Shown: positions 7,982-15,059 of the stretch, piece by piece | Layout of the letters: the number at the start of each line of letters is the position of its first letter | Numbering within the stretch: the stretch's first letter is position 1 | Assembly (NCBI GenBank): GCA_050289385.1 | Contig: JBNKFQ010000139.1 | Location: 1 to 18,890, forward strand | DNA length: 18,890 nucleotides | Source of the DNA: JBNKFQ01 sp050289385 | GTDB lineage: Bacteria > Pseudomonadota > Gammaproteobacteria > Pseudomonadales > Porticoccaceae | Direction: 5' to 3' | The notes under the pieces: model-generated | What the model saw: the letters and a program-made list of their open reading frames with translations, nothing else | What the model was told of the DNA's origin: nothing | The model's database searches: none | Position numbers and translations under genes: made by a program

Positions 7982-7998
7982 TCCCTTTCACCTATTCG

Positions 7999-8026
7999 TT
8001 GACAACAGTGTGAAGCCCTATATAAT
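7999..8026 (+). promoter_or_regulatory. Strong sigma-70 promoter of the cold-shock gene
   Basis: The -35 TTGACA (7999-8004) and -10 TATAAT (8021-8026) both match consensus exactly, with a 16-bp spacer. Transcription would start near 8033 and give a 5' leader of about 146 nt. Long leaders are known from cspA-type genes, where they act in temperature-dependent translation. I could not verify a cold-box motif by eye. Confidence 0.85.
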
Positions 8027-8178
8027 TCATTTAGCTTGAAAGTTCGTCTTATATTTATGCATACCATTTCGATGTCCTGTCTATAGTCTTCGTCCTGTTT
8101 TTCATAAGTAAGTAACACTTTTAGCTAAACGGCCCAACTGATGGGCTTAAATTACTTTTAAATCAATAGGTTATGATT

Positions 8179-8385
8179 ATGTCTACTACTACAGGCACCG
8201 TTAAATGGTTCAACGAATCCAAAGGTTTTGGCTTTATTGAGCAAGAATCTGGTCCCGACGTATTTGCTCACTTTCGAGCTATCGTTGGCGACGGTTTTAA
8301 AACCCTGACTGAAGGCCAAAAAGTTGAGTTCACCATTACTCAAGGCCAGAAAGGCCCTCAGGCAGAGAACATCGTAGCTCTTTAA
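8179..8385 (+). CDS. CspA-family cold-shock protein
   Basis: A 68-residue single cold-shock domain (OB fold) that binds single-stranded RNA and DNA and acts as an RNA chaperone. RNP1 is KGFGFI (residues 15-20) and RNP2 is VFAHF (28-32), where VFVHF is more usual. It opens TTTGTVKWFNESKGFGF and ends GPQAENIVAL, as expected. The second of two close in-frame ATGs (8179, not 8173) is chosen: AGG at 8168-8170 is 8 bases upstream of it but only 2 from the first, and family members start MSxxxGTVKWF. It is monocistronic, with its own promoter and terminator. Which csp paralogue it is cannot be told. Confidence 0.95.
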   Translation: MSTTTGTVKWFNESKGFGFIEQESGPDVFAHFRAIVGDGFKTLTEGQKVEFTITQGQKGPQAENIVAL

Positions 8386-8434
8386 GAGTCGCCATGTTGT
8401 GATTCAGCCTGACAGCCCTTGAGGGTTGACAGCT

Positions 8435-8470
8435 AAAGGGGCGAGACCGATAAGGTCTTGCCCTTTTTTG
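8435..8470 (+). terminator. Rho-independent terminator of the cold-shock gene
   Basis: AAAGGGGCGAGACC at 8435-8448 pairs with GGTCTTGCCCCTTT (8454-8467) around a short loop, with one G-T pair, and runs into six T residues (8464-8469). It lies about 50 bases after the csp stop. Confidence 0.9.
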
Positions 8471-8500
8471 TTGGTTTTGATGGCAAGTGAGTTACAAGTG

Positions 8501-8577
8501 AAGGTAGATAGCCTGAAAGTAGATAGCCTGAAGGGTAGCCAGGGTTACCCACCCCTTCAGACTGACGACTACCTTAT
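8501..8577. repeat. Tandem 15-bp repeat nested in an inverted repeat upstream of dbpA
   Basis: GTAGATAGCCTGAA occurs at 8504-8517 and again at 8519-8532 (15-bp period). The second copy runs into CTGAAGGG, which is matched by CCCCTTCAG after about 16 bases, with inner GGGTA/TACCC pairing. Outer AAGGTAG (8501-8507) is answered by CTACCTT just after the hairpin. The RNA could fold in the dbpA leader; the function is unknown. Confidence 0.55.
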
Positions 8578-8606
8578 AACCGCATAACAAGTATCCGGGT
8601 ACTCAA

Positions 8607-9992
8607 GTGAGCCAAACCGCTTTTTCATCGCTTAAACTGCAACCCTCATTGATTAATAATCTGGCTTCATTGAACTACAGGGCCATGACACCCATTCAGG
8701 CAGAGAGTTTACCCCCTGTCCTGGACAACAAGGATGTTATTGCATTGGCAAAAACCGGGTCTGGCAAAACGGCTGCCTTTGGTTTGGGACTGCTGCAAAA
8801 ACTTGATGTAAAACGGTTTCGGGTGCAATCGCTGGTACTATGCCCAACCCGCGAACTGGCCGATCAGGTCGCCAAAGAAATTCGCAAACTCGCCCGCACC
8901 ATTCACAACATCAAAGTACTTACCTTGTGTGGCGGCATGCCCTTTGGCCCCCAAATTGGCTCACTGGAACATGGTGCGCATATTGTTGTGGGAACACCGG
9001 GGCGAGTTGAAGAGCACCTGCGCAAAGGTATATTAAAACTGGATCATTTAAACACGCTGGTACTGGACGAAGCGGATCGTATGCTTGATATGGGTTTTCA
9101 GGCTGCGCTGGACGCCATTATTGAGCGTGTACCCCGCAAACGCCAAACGCTTTTATTCAGCGCAACCTGGCCCGAGCAAATACAGTCGGTTGCCGAACGT
9201 ATTATGATCCAGCCGGTTAAAGTACAAGTAGAATCTACGCACGACAAAACCACCATTCGGCAAATCTTTTTCAAGGTTGCCGACAACAAACAACGTTTAA
9301 CCGGCCTTCGTTTGTTGTTACTGAGGTACCGCCCTGAATCTACGGTGGTATTTTGCAATACAAAAAGAGAAACCCGGGAGATCGCCGATGAACTAATCAC
9401 TCAGGGTTTTAGCGCTATTGCCCTGCATGGTGATCTGGAACAAAAAGCTCGCGACCAAACTCTGGTGCGATTTGCCAACAAAAGCACGTCCATTCTGGTC
9501 GCCACCGATGTTGCCGCGCGTGGGTTGGATATTGATGCACTGGATGCGGTAATTAACTATCACATTCCCCGCGACTCCGAAGTATACATTCACCGTATCG
9601 GACGAACCGGACGAGCCGGCAAGAAAGGTCTGGCCTGCTCCCTGTACAGCGAAAAGGAAAGTTACAAAATCGCTATACTGGAAGAATATCTCGAACAGGC
9701 TATTCAGCCCGAGCCATTACCACCCTTTAGCACTCTGGAAAAACCTGCATGGAAGCCGCCAATGGCCACCTTGCAAATTGATGGCGGCAAAAAACAAAAA
9801 GTCAGGCCGGGCGATATTCTGGGTGCACTCACGGGAAATAATGGCATCGCCGGCAAACAGGTTGGCAAAATTGATCTTTTTGACAACTGCGCTTATGTCG
9901 CTGTAGAACGCGGTGCAGCCAAACCCGCTTTAAAAAAACTGGGGGAAGGCAAACTCAAAGGGCGATCATTTCGAGTGCGGCGCATAAGGTAA
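8607..9992 (+). CDS. dbpA: ATP-dependent DEAD-box RNA helicase DbpA
   Basis: DbpA is a DEAD-box helicase that binds hairpin 92 of 23S rRNA and acts in large-subunit assembly. The 461-residue protein has every helicase motif: Q motif near residues 6-31 (FSSL...MTPIQ), AKTGSGKT (48-55), PTRELA (80-85), TPGR (130-133), DEAD (154-157), SAT (185-187), VFCNT, ATDVAARGLDID and HRIGRTGRAG. The C-terminal DbpA RNA-binding domain is diagnostic: RPGDILGALTG, GKQVGKIDLFDNCAYVAVE and KGRSFRVRRIR. The start is GTG at 8607, as no ATG is available until residue 27; its ribosome site is weak. It is convergent with the tannase-family gene. Confidence 0.95.
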   Translation: MSQTAFSSLKLQPSLINNLASLNYRAMTPIQAESLPPVLDNKDVIALAKTGSGKTAAFGLGLLQKLDVKRFRVQSLVLCPTRELADQVAKEIRKLARTIHNIKVLTLCGGMPFGPQIGSLEHGAHIVVGTPGRVEEHLRKGILKLDHLNTLVLDEADRMLDMGFQAALDAIIERVPRKRQTLLFSATWPEQIQSVAERIMIQPVKVQVESTHDKTTIRQIFFKVADNKQRLTGLRLLLLRYRPESTVVFCNTKRETREIADELITQGFSAIALHGDLEQKARDQTLVRFANKSTSILVATDVAARGLDIDALDAVINYHIPRDSEVYIHRIGRTGRAGKKGLACSLYSEKESYKIAILEEYLEQAIQPEPLPPFSTLEKPAWKPPMATLQIDGGKKQKVRPGDILGALTGNNGIAGKQVGKIDLFDNCAYVAVERGAAKPALKKLGEGKLKGRSFRVRRIR

Positions 9993-10031
9993 ACCGGGGC
10001 CGATAAACTTTCATGTACCGTTAGACTAACC

Positions 10032-11666
10032 TCACGGCCTGGCACCTTCGGCACAAACAAAATTTGCCGCCAAATCCATGGAGCCGGAACCTTTGTATTT
10101 GGCAATGTTCGGGTACGCGCACAGCGGGCGAGTAAACGCTACACCTTCTACAGGTTTGTCATTGACATACTTGGCGGCAACGATTTTTTTCGGTGCCACA
10201 CCATTCTCAACCCACGATTCCAGCGCCTGTATTATGTTGTGTTCCGCATCGTTTTTGAGTGACGGCGCATAGGATGAAGATTGTCCAAAACTGTTAGCCC
10301 CCGGCCCTCTTCCGCAATGCCCCATGCCCGGCACCATAAACAGACGGTAAAAATTTGTCGTTTTATTGATTCCCCCCAGAGTCCTGGCAACACTCTGAAA
10401 ATAGTCAACACTCCCGCCAGGAGAAGGCAGCGTGTCGCCCCAGCCATGGTAAACTATCAGTTTTCCGCCCCTGTCGCGAAATTTTTGCAAATCCGGATTG
10501 TTGGAGTTCAAAATATCCGGCAGGGGCTCTCCTGCAATCATTTTTTTATTTACCAGATCCGCAGCAACACCAGGAGCCAAACGATATATATCCAAATCGG
10601 GATCGTCGACGACCATGTTGGACAACAACTCACTGCCAAAATAATAGCCCGGCGTCTGTTCCGGTTTCTCGGCTATCACTGATTTTGGCCAAAAATCTGC
10701 CTCAAACGTAGCCTCGTAACCGGAATACAGTTGCTTTTTGGTCCCGGCATCAATCAGTCCGCCATAAATTTTTTGCAGAGTAACCACCTGCCTCGGCGTC
10801 AAACACTCGTCGTTGTCTGTATCGCCTTTGCACAGTAGTGATTCCGGTTCCAATCTGCAAAAACGTGGATCGGAAGCTATACCATCAATGACATGCGCGT
10901 CTGTCCGACACGCTGCCACTGCCGCTTTTTGAATAGCAGGTAATTTTGCAAGGGGAATAGAGCTACCTGGCTGGCTCCACTGTGCAATTTCGTTTTCAAG
11001 CTGCATAACGGATTCAAAGGTTAGAAAATTGGCTGGCGCGCCGGCAAGAATGCCGTCCCAATCCTCGGGAAACCGCTGCGCAACCATCAGAGCTTCACGT
11101 CCGCCATTTGAACAGCCAGCAAAATAGGAATACCTGGCGTCTTCACCATACCAGGTATTTACGATCAATTTGGCCCGCGTTGTTGTTTCCTTCAACGAGC
11201 GATAACCGTAATCGATAATTTTTTGCGGTTTACCCAAAGCCCAGGAAGCGCCGCCATTTTTCAGCCTCACATGACCAGTATCCGTGCCCGCCACAGCGTT
11301 ACCGCTCAACAAACTGTCAGCCATCCTTGCATAACTTATGGCGCCAGCAAAACCTCCGGTACCAACCTGATAATACCTGCCATTCCAGTTTTTGAGTGGC
11401 AACCAAACTTCAAAATTGATATGAGAATCAGGGTTGGGTTTTGCAATACCATGAACCCGGCAAAAGTCAGGCACCTTATAGCTTCTGCCATCCGGCGCAT
11501 CAAATACTCCACTGGAAACCGTTTCGGCAAGCACCATTTGCGTGCGGGGAATTTTCATGTTCAACAAACTCGCACAAGAAGCCAACTCTGCATGAGTTGG
11601 CCAGGACGACACAGTAAATAGCACGAGCGCTGCAATCATCTGCAGACATTTTAAATTCGAGGGCAT
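10032..11666 (-). CDS. Secreted tannase/feruloyl esterase family hydrolase
   Basis: A 544-residue protein with a Sec signal peptide (hydrophobic residues 8-20, cleavage near THA-EL). It belongs to the tannase/feruloyl esterase family (alpha/beta hydrolases acting on esters of plant phenolic acids). The family CS-D-HC motif is complete: C185-S186 in FAGCSNGGRE (nucleophile elbow), D411 in YHGWGDTL, and H450-C451 in MVPGMGHCGRG, with the two Cys expected to form a disulfide joining Ser and His. Acidic GDTDNDE (281-287) fits the lid-domain metal loop. The exact ester cannot be told from sequence. It lies 37 bases after the asparaginase gene on the same strand and is probably co-transcribed. The ATG has AGGA upstream. 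Confidence 0.92.
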   Translation of the reverse strand: MPSNLKCLQMIAALVLFTVSSWPTHAELASCASLLNMKIPRTQMVLAETVSSGVFDAPDGRSYKVPDFCRVHGIAKPNPDSHINFEVWLPLKNWNGRYYQVGTGGFAGAISYARMADSLLSGNAVAGTDTGHVRLKNGGASWALGKPQKIIDYGYRSLKETTTRAKLIVNTWYGEDARYSYFAGCSNGGREALMVAQRFPEDWDGILAGAPANFLTFESVMQLENEIAQWSQPGSSIPLAKLPAIQKAAVAACRTDAHVIDGIASDPRFCRLEPESLLCKGDTDNDECLTPRQVVTLQKIYGGLIDAGTKKQLYSGYEATFEADFWPKSVIAEKPEQTPGYYFGSELLSNMVVDDPDLDIYRLAPGVAADLVNKKMIAGEPLPDILNSNNPDLQKFRDRGGKLIVYHGWGDTLPSPGGSVDYFQSVARTLGGINKTTNFYRLFMVPGMGHCGRGPGANSFGQSSSYAPSLKNDAEHNIIQALESWVENGVAPKKIVAAKYVNDKPVEGVAFTRPLCAYPNIAKYKGSGSMDLAANFVCAEGARP

Positions 11667-11688
11667 GTTTTTTCCTGCAGGGTCTATT

Positions 11689-11714
11689 GAATTACCTGTT
11701 GAATTACCTGTTAA
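11689..11714. repeat. Short 12-bp tandem duplication at the asparaginase stop codon
   Basis: GAATTACCTGTT occurs twice in direct tandem across the stop codon of the asparaginase gene (minus strand). The first copy supplies the end of the coding sequence and the second lies in the 37-base gap before the tannase-family gene. It looks like a small local duplication (slippage). Confidence 0.7.
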
Positions 11715-12744
11715 AGAGTTGTTGAATCTGTCCCCGGTTCAATTCCGCCCGTAAACCCAACATCAACAATATTCGAGCCTTTTGTGGTGAAAGATCACTG
11801 GCAAATATTGCTCCGGCGTTTGCGAGGGTTTTACCTCCTCCTTCAAAACCATAAACGGGCATCACCTCTCCACCAGCAACCCGTGTCGATATAACAACGA
11901 TAATACCTTCGGCAATAGCTTTTTTGATTTCAGCAAATACCGGTTTGTTGACATTGCCCATACCAAGCGCTTGTACAACAATACCCCTCGCCTCTGTAGC
12001 AGCCGCGGCCTTAACCATTGACCCATCGGCACCGGCATACATCGGGACAATTTTTACATCCGGCAATTTTGCCGCCCCAAGAGGTAGATGCTGCCTGCGT
12101 GTTGATGTTCGAAAAAACAGCACTCGGTCCGGGTTTACCCTGCCCAGGAAGCCGTAATTGCCCGACTGGAAGCTTTCTACGTCTGATGTATGGGATTTGG
12201 TCGCTTCCCTTGCCGCATTAATTTGATTGTTCATGACAATCATTGCACCCATGCCACGAGCGCTTTGCGAGACAGCAACGCGAATTGCGTTTAACAGGTT
12301 TCGCGGGCCATCGAAATCGGTTTCCGATGCGTTTCGTTGTGCCCCTATCAACACTATCGGTTTATCACTACGAACTGTCAGATCAAGAAAATAAGCCGAT
12401 TCCTCCAGGGTATCTGTTCCATGAGAGATCACGACACCAGACACTTCAGGGCGCGCCAGTGCCGCAGTGACAGATTTGTAAAGAGCAACCCAGTTATCCG
12501 GAGTCATGTAGTCGGAGGGTATATTGGACAAGTTCTCCACTTCGATATTAGCCACCTTCCCGATACCAGGCACAGTGGCAAGCAAGTCTTCTCCCGATAT
12601 GGCTGGAACTGGAGCGTTTTTAACGGGATCCACCTTCATGGCGATAGTGCCACCCGTAGCAATCATCTTCACTACCGGCAGTTCGGCAAAAACGAGTGCC
12701 GGAAACAGAATCAAAAAATAAAAGCAATTTTTTATCGTGCTCAT
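11704..12744 (-). CDS. Secreted L-asparaginase (type II-like)
   Basis: It hydrolyses L-asparagine (often also glutamine) to aspartate and ammonia. The 346-residue protein has a Sec signal peptide (about residues 1-20, LFPALVFA-E), so it is periplasmic or exported. Catalytic residues are T33 in ATGGTIA (E. coli T12), T109 and D110 in SHGTDTLEES (T89, D90) and K182 in TKSHTSDVESF (K162). The Tyr found in the mobile N-terminal loop of E. coli AnsB is not visible in VKNAPVPAISGEDLL, so this belongs to a different subgroup. The ATG at 12742-12744 is preceded by GGAG. It is the first gene of a probable two-gene unit with the tannase-family hydrolase. Confidence 0.94.
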   Translation of the reverse strand: MSTIKNCFYFLILFPALVFAELPVVKMIATGGTIAMKVDPVKNAPVPAISGEDLLATVPGIGKVANIEVENLSNIPSDYMTPDNWVALYKSVTAALARPEVSGVVISHGTDTLEESAYFLDLTVRSDKPIVLIGAQRNASETDFDGPRNLLNAIRVAVSQSARGMGAMIVMNNQINAAREATKSHTSDVESFQSGNYGFLGRVNPDRVLFFRTSTRRQHLPLGAAKLPDVKIVPMYAGADGSMVKAAAATEARGIVVQALGMGNVNKPVFAEIKKAIAEGIIVVISTRVAGGEVMPVYGFEGGGKTLANAGAIFASDLSPQKARILLMLGLRAELNRGQIQQLFNR

Positions 12745-12946
12745 AAAAAACTCCAGATTCTCTGGTCAGTCCGCATACATATAGCTGAGAACTTTTATGA
12801 CCAAAACTATCAATTGCTCAAAAGTGTACCGGGTAATTTAAACATATGGAATCGTACAGTTGGGTTGTGTGAATACGAACAGATTTGGGGTGATTTTTAA
12901 CACAAAAAAATGGGTTTTGGGTGGAATGGCGCTTATTTAAGGGCGG

Positions 12947-12980
12947 TCGCACGTCGCACGCTATACGTCGCACGCTTTTA
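12947..12980. repeat. TCGCACG heptamer array (four units, one degenerate)
   Basis: Heptamers in strict register: TCGCACG (12947-12953), TCGCACG (12954), CTATACG (12961, degenerate) and TCGCACG (12968-12974), followed by CTTTTAA. The flanks GGTCGCACG and CGCTTTTAA match those of the left arm at 7737-7758. No inverted partner (CGTGCGA) was found in the following 500 bases, so this appears to be a single arm. Confidence 0.7.
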
Positions 12981-13063
12981 AGGCCGGTCCAACGCTTCTT
13001 CGCACAAACCAAATGCCTCGTAATAGAGTGTCTATTCTGGGCTGCTTTTATCCAATTGCGTTA

Positions 13064-13253
13064 GGGCCTGTTAACACTAACTGGATTGTCGCTGTTGTGG
13101 CTAAACATTCGCCACTCTTCCTGCTCTTTACTATGAAAAGGTGTCGCTCATTTGCCTCATTATTGAAAGAAAGTACCAAACCGCACTCCTTCTGCCTCGC
13201 TGGATACAAAAATGGCCTCCAGCAGCGATATTCCAATTAGTATTAACAGGCCC
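13064..13253. mobile_element. MITE-like element, 190 bp, with near-perfect terminal inverted repeats
   Basis: The left end 13064-13085 starts GGGCCTGTTAACACTAA. The right end 13232-13253, reverse-complemented, matches it at 20 of 22 bases. There is no transposase frame, so it would need an enzyme supplied in trans. The GGGCCTGTT-type ends recall those of some IS5-related elements, but the family is not established. No clear target-site duplication is seen (flanks GTTA and TGGG). A single end of the same family lies at 7965-7981. Confidence 0.7.
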
Positions 13254-13353
13254 TGGGACAGGTTATAAGCTCATACGTGGAAAACTGGACATCGAAAATA
13301 CTCTTTTCAATACATTCGAACCAAAACGCAATACGTCGAATTGGATGTGGGCC

Positions 13354-13397
13354 TGACGATTAGTCAATCGTCAAATTTGACGATTGACTAATCGTCA
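13354..13397. promoter_or_regulatory. 44-bp perfect palindrome upstream of the ATPase gene
   Basis: The sequence reads identically on both strands over 44 bases, centred between 13375 and 13376. It is made of four copies of TGACGATT in alternating orientation: each 20-bp arm is itself an interrupted dyad (8-bp half-sites around AGTC or GACT), and the arms are joined by an AT-rich AATT centre. It ends 44 bases before the ATPase start, so it overlaps the likely promoter or leader. It could be a two-site operator, a hairpin or cruciform, or the target of a mobile element. Confidence 0.75.
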
Positions 13398-13441
13398 AAT
13401 TTGTCAGAAAATTTAATGTCGACCATATCTGGAGCCAGGCG

Positions 13442-14743
13442 ATGCTGGACCGCTTTCTAAATCACAACTTGCACTGGCAGTCACCGACAGATTTTCGGGC
13501 ACGGGATCCGCACTTGTCGCAGCTCAAGACTGCGGCAATGATTGCACCCTACCCGGTAATCTCAGCTATCCCTCTGAAAGAACCTGGCATTTACACGCTC
13601 AGTGGCGGGCGCCAGCTGGGCAAGACAACGTGCCTGAAACAGCTCATGGGGAAAGCCTTGAGCAACAAGGTACCGGTCGATCACATTTTTTACCTGAGCG
13701 CCGATACCCTGTTGGACAGAAGCGAGTTATACGATATCGCCAAATTTTTCCTGGAATCCCTCGACGGAAAGTTGGGCTACCTTATGTTGGATGAGGTGAC
13801 TTTTGTCAGTGGTTGGGACTTGACGATCAAAGCCCTGGCCGACGAGGGCCTGATGCGCAATGTCGTCTGCTGCTTAAGCGGCTCTGATAAAATTTTGCTG
13901 CAAGATGCCATCATGCGGTTCCCTGGTCGACGAGGAGATGCACAAAAACACGATTTTGAGTTACATCCATTATTATTCTCCGAAGTAGTTTCACTTGTAT
14001 CCAGCTACCGAAAATCCACTCCGGATTTAAACGAACTGTTTTCATTGTATCTCAAGTGCGGCGGTTACATCGTTGCACTTAATCAGTTGATCACGCTCGG
14101 CGAAATCAAAGCCGCAACTTACCGTACCTACCAGCACTGGGTTGTCGGGGACTTTTTGCGTCTTAATCGCTCACAGAAAAATCTCTTGCAGATTCTGTTT
14201 TCGATTTTAAATTCTTATGGTTCCCAAGTGTCATTTCAGTCACTGGCAGAGCACACTGAGGGTCTGGGCAAGGATACAGTCAATGAGTACTGCGCCATTC
14301 TGGAGCGACTGGGTGTCATATCGATTCAATTCGCGCTTGATCAGAATAAATTGCGCGCAGCACCACGCAAGCACAAAAAAATACAATTTCTCGACCCTTT
14401 TATTGCCAACGCGCTGCAACAATTGGTTAACGAAAAGTACCAGCCAGTCGCCGCTATCGATGAATCGCTGCTGGTTGAGAGTACGTGTTTCAACCATTTT
14501 CAGCGTTTTTTCCCCACGTACTATATTAAAGCGGCTGGCGAGGTGGATATTGCCTATATCGACAACAACACTTTTGTTCCCGTGGAAATCAAGTGGCGCA
14601 ACAAGCTTCGCCCCAACGACTTGAAACAGGTCAAAAAATACGCCAACGCATTTATTCTGGCCAGGCAAAACGAACCTTCGATTATCTCGGAAGTACCAGC
14701 CTACCCACTGGTTAGCTATCTAAACGAGTTAACCGGAAAATAA
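13442..14743 (+). CDS. AAA_14/DUF4143 ATPase with C-terminal nuclease-like domain
   Basis: A 433-residue protein of the COG1373 type. The N-terminal ATPase has Walker A GGRQLGKT (55-62), Walker B YLMLDE (113-118), a sensor-like CCLSGSD (143-149) and the family hallmark RFPGRRGD (159-166), followed by LHPLLFSEV. A winged-helix-like middle (about 245-310, FQSLAEHTEGLGKDTVNEYC) leads to the DUF4143 part (IQFLDPFIANAL). The C terminus resembles a PD-(D/E)xK nuclease fold: E346, D369 in GEVDIAYID, and E382-x-K384 in PVEIKW. Such proteins are abundant, often mobile, and mostly of unknown role. The ATG has GGAG 7 bases upstream. It stands alone, behind a large palindrome and next to a MITE, which suggests acquisition. 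Confidence 0.9.
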   Translation: MLDRFLNHNLHWQSPTDFRARDPHLSQLKTAAMIAPYPVISAIPLKEPGIYTLSGGRQLGKTTCLKQLMGKALSNKVPVDHIFYLSADTLLDRSELYDIAKFFLESLDGKLGYLMLDEVTFVSGWDLTIKALADEGLMRNVVCCLSGSDKILLQDAIMRFPGRRGDAQKHDFELHPLLFSEVVSLVSSYRKSTPDLNELFSLYLKCGGYIVALNQLITLGEIKAATYRTYQHWVVGDFLRLNRSQKNLLQILFSILNSYGSQVSFQSLAEHTEGLGKDTVNEYCAILERLGVISIQFALDQNKLRAAPRKHKKIQFLDPFIANALQQLVNEKYQPVAAIDESLLVESTCFNHFQRFFPTYYIKAAGEVDIAYIDNNTFVPVEIKWRNKLRPNDLKQVKKYANAFILARQNEPSIISEVPAYPLVSYLNELTGK

Positions 14744-15059
14744 AACCATGGCCCACAACACGTCCTGAATCGTAAATCATACGGAACTGGCATCGTAAAT
14801 ATTAAATACTTGACGACGTATATCCTCCGTCCAGGGCCGCGCTTAAAATCACTATTTTTATCGTGATAATTAGCACTTTAAGCCCCAGACAAGCTCCTTC
14901 TCTCAAATTTATTTCCCAACTTTCAATCTTTTACCTCACATTTTCTCGGTCTGATCCCAATGACGATGAGAGTAAACTGCTTTAGAATCAAAAATCACAG
15001 AATCAAATTGCCGGCCGAAACCCCAAAGAGAGCCTCGACCAGCAAACGTATTCAAAATA
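14744..15059. other. Convergent intergenic region with no recognised feature
   Basis: These 316 bases lie between the convergent ATPase and TonB-receptor genes. The stretch is AT-rich with only weak dyads (for example ATCAC...GTGAT near 14850-14870, and GCCGGC at about 15010). I see no clear terminator for either gene, no RNA gene and no credible small open frame. It may be decayed sequence. Confidence 0.5.

Larger units (their letters stand above)
7716..8178. other. Intergenic region with repeat element, solo transposon end, csp promoter and leader
   Basis: These 463 bases contain no credible gene. In order they hold a 108-bp TCGCACG inverted element (7739-7846), a GC-rich stretch with short internal repeats (GGCGCCGAAGG, GGTCCGAAGGACC at about 7865-7890), one isolated end of a MITE-like family (7965-7981), a sigma-70 promoter (7999-8026), and a leader of about 146 nt for the cold-shock gene. 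Confidence 0.75.
12745..13441. other. Long intergenic region rich in repeats between asparaginase and ATPase genes
   Basis: These 697 bases separate divergent genes and hold no credible coding region. From left to right come an AT-rich stretch that should contain the asparaginase promoter (no convincing -35/-10 picked), a TCGCACG heptamer array (12947-12974), a 190-bp MITE-like element (13064-13253), about 100 bases of unassigned sequence, a 44-bp perfect palindrome (13354-13397), and the ATPase leader. Short open frames overlap the MITE and are not supported. Confidence 0.7.

Noticed and set aside
13048..13236. Minus-strand 62-codon frame covering the MITE-like element
   Set aside because: It crosses the left end of the element, has no transposase-like motif, and lacks a convincing start signal.
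13285..13330. Another GTTCGAT heptamer element (CATCGAAAAT...ATTCGAACC)
   Set aside because: Only isolated TCGAA words are present, and no 7-base register or inverted arm can be built.
14844..14875. Weak dyad ATCAC...GTGAT as terminator of the ATPase gene
   Set aside because: The stem is short and AT-rich, and there is no T-run in the right place.
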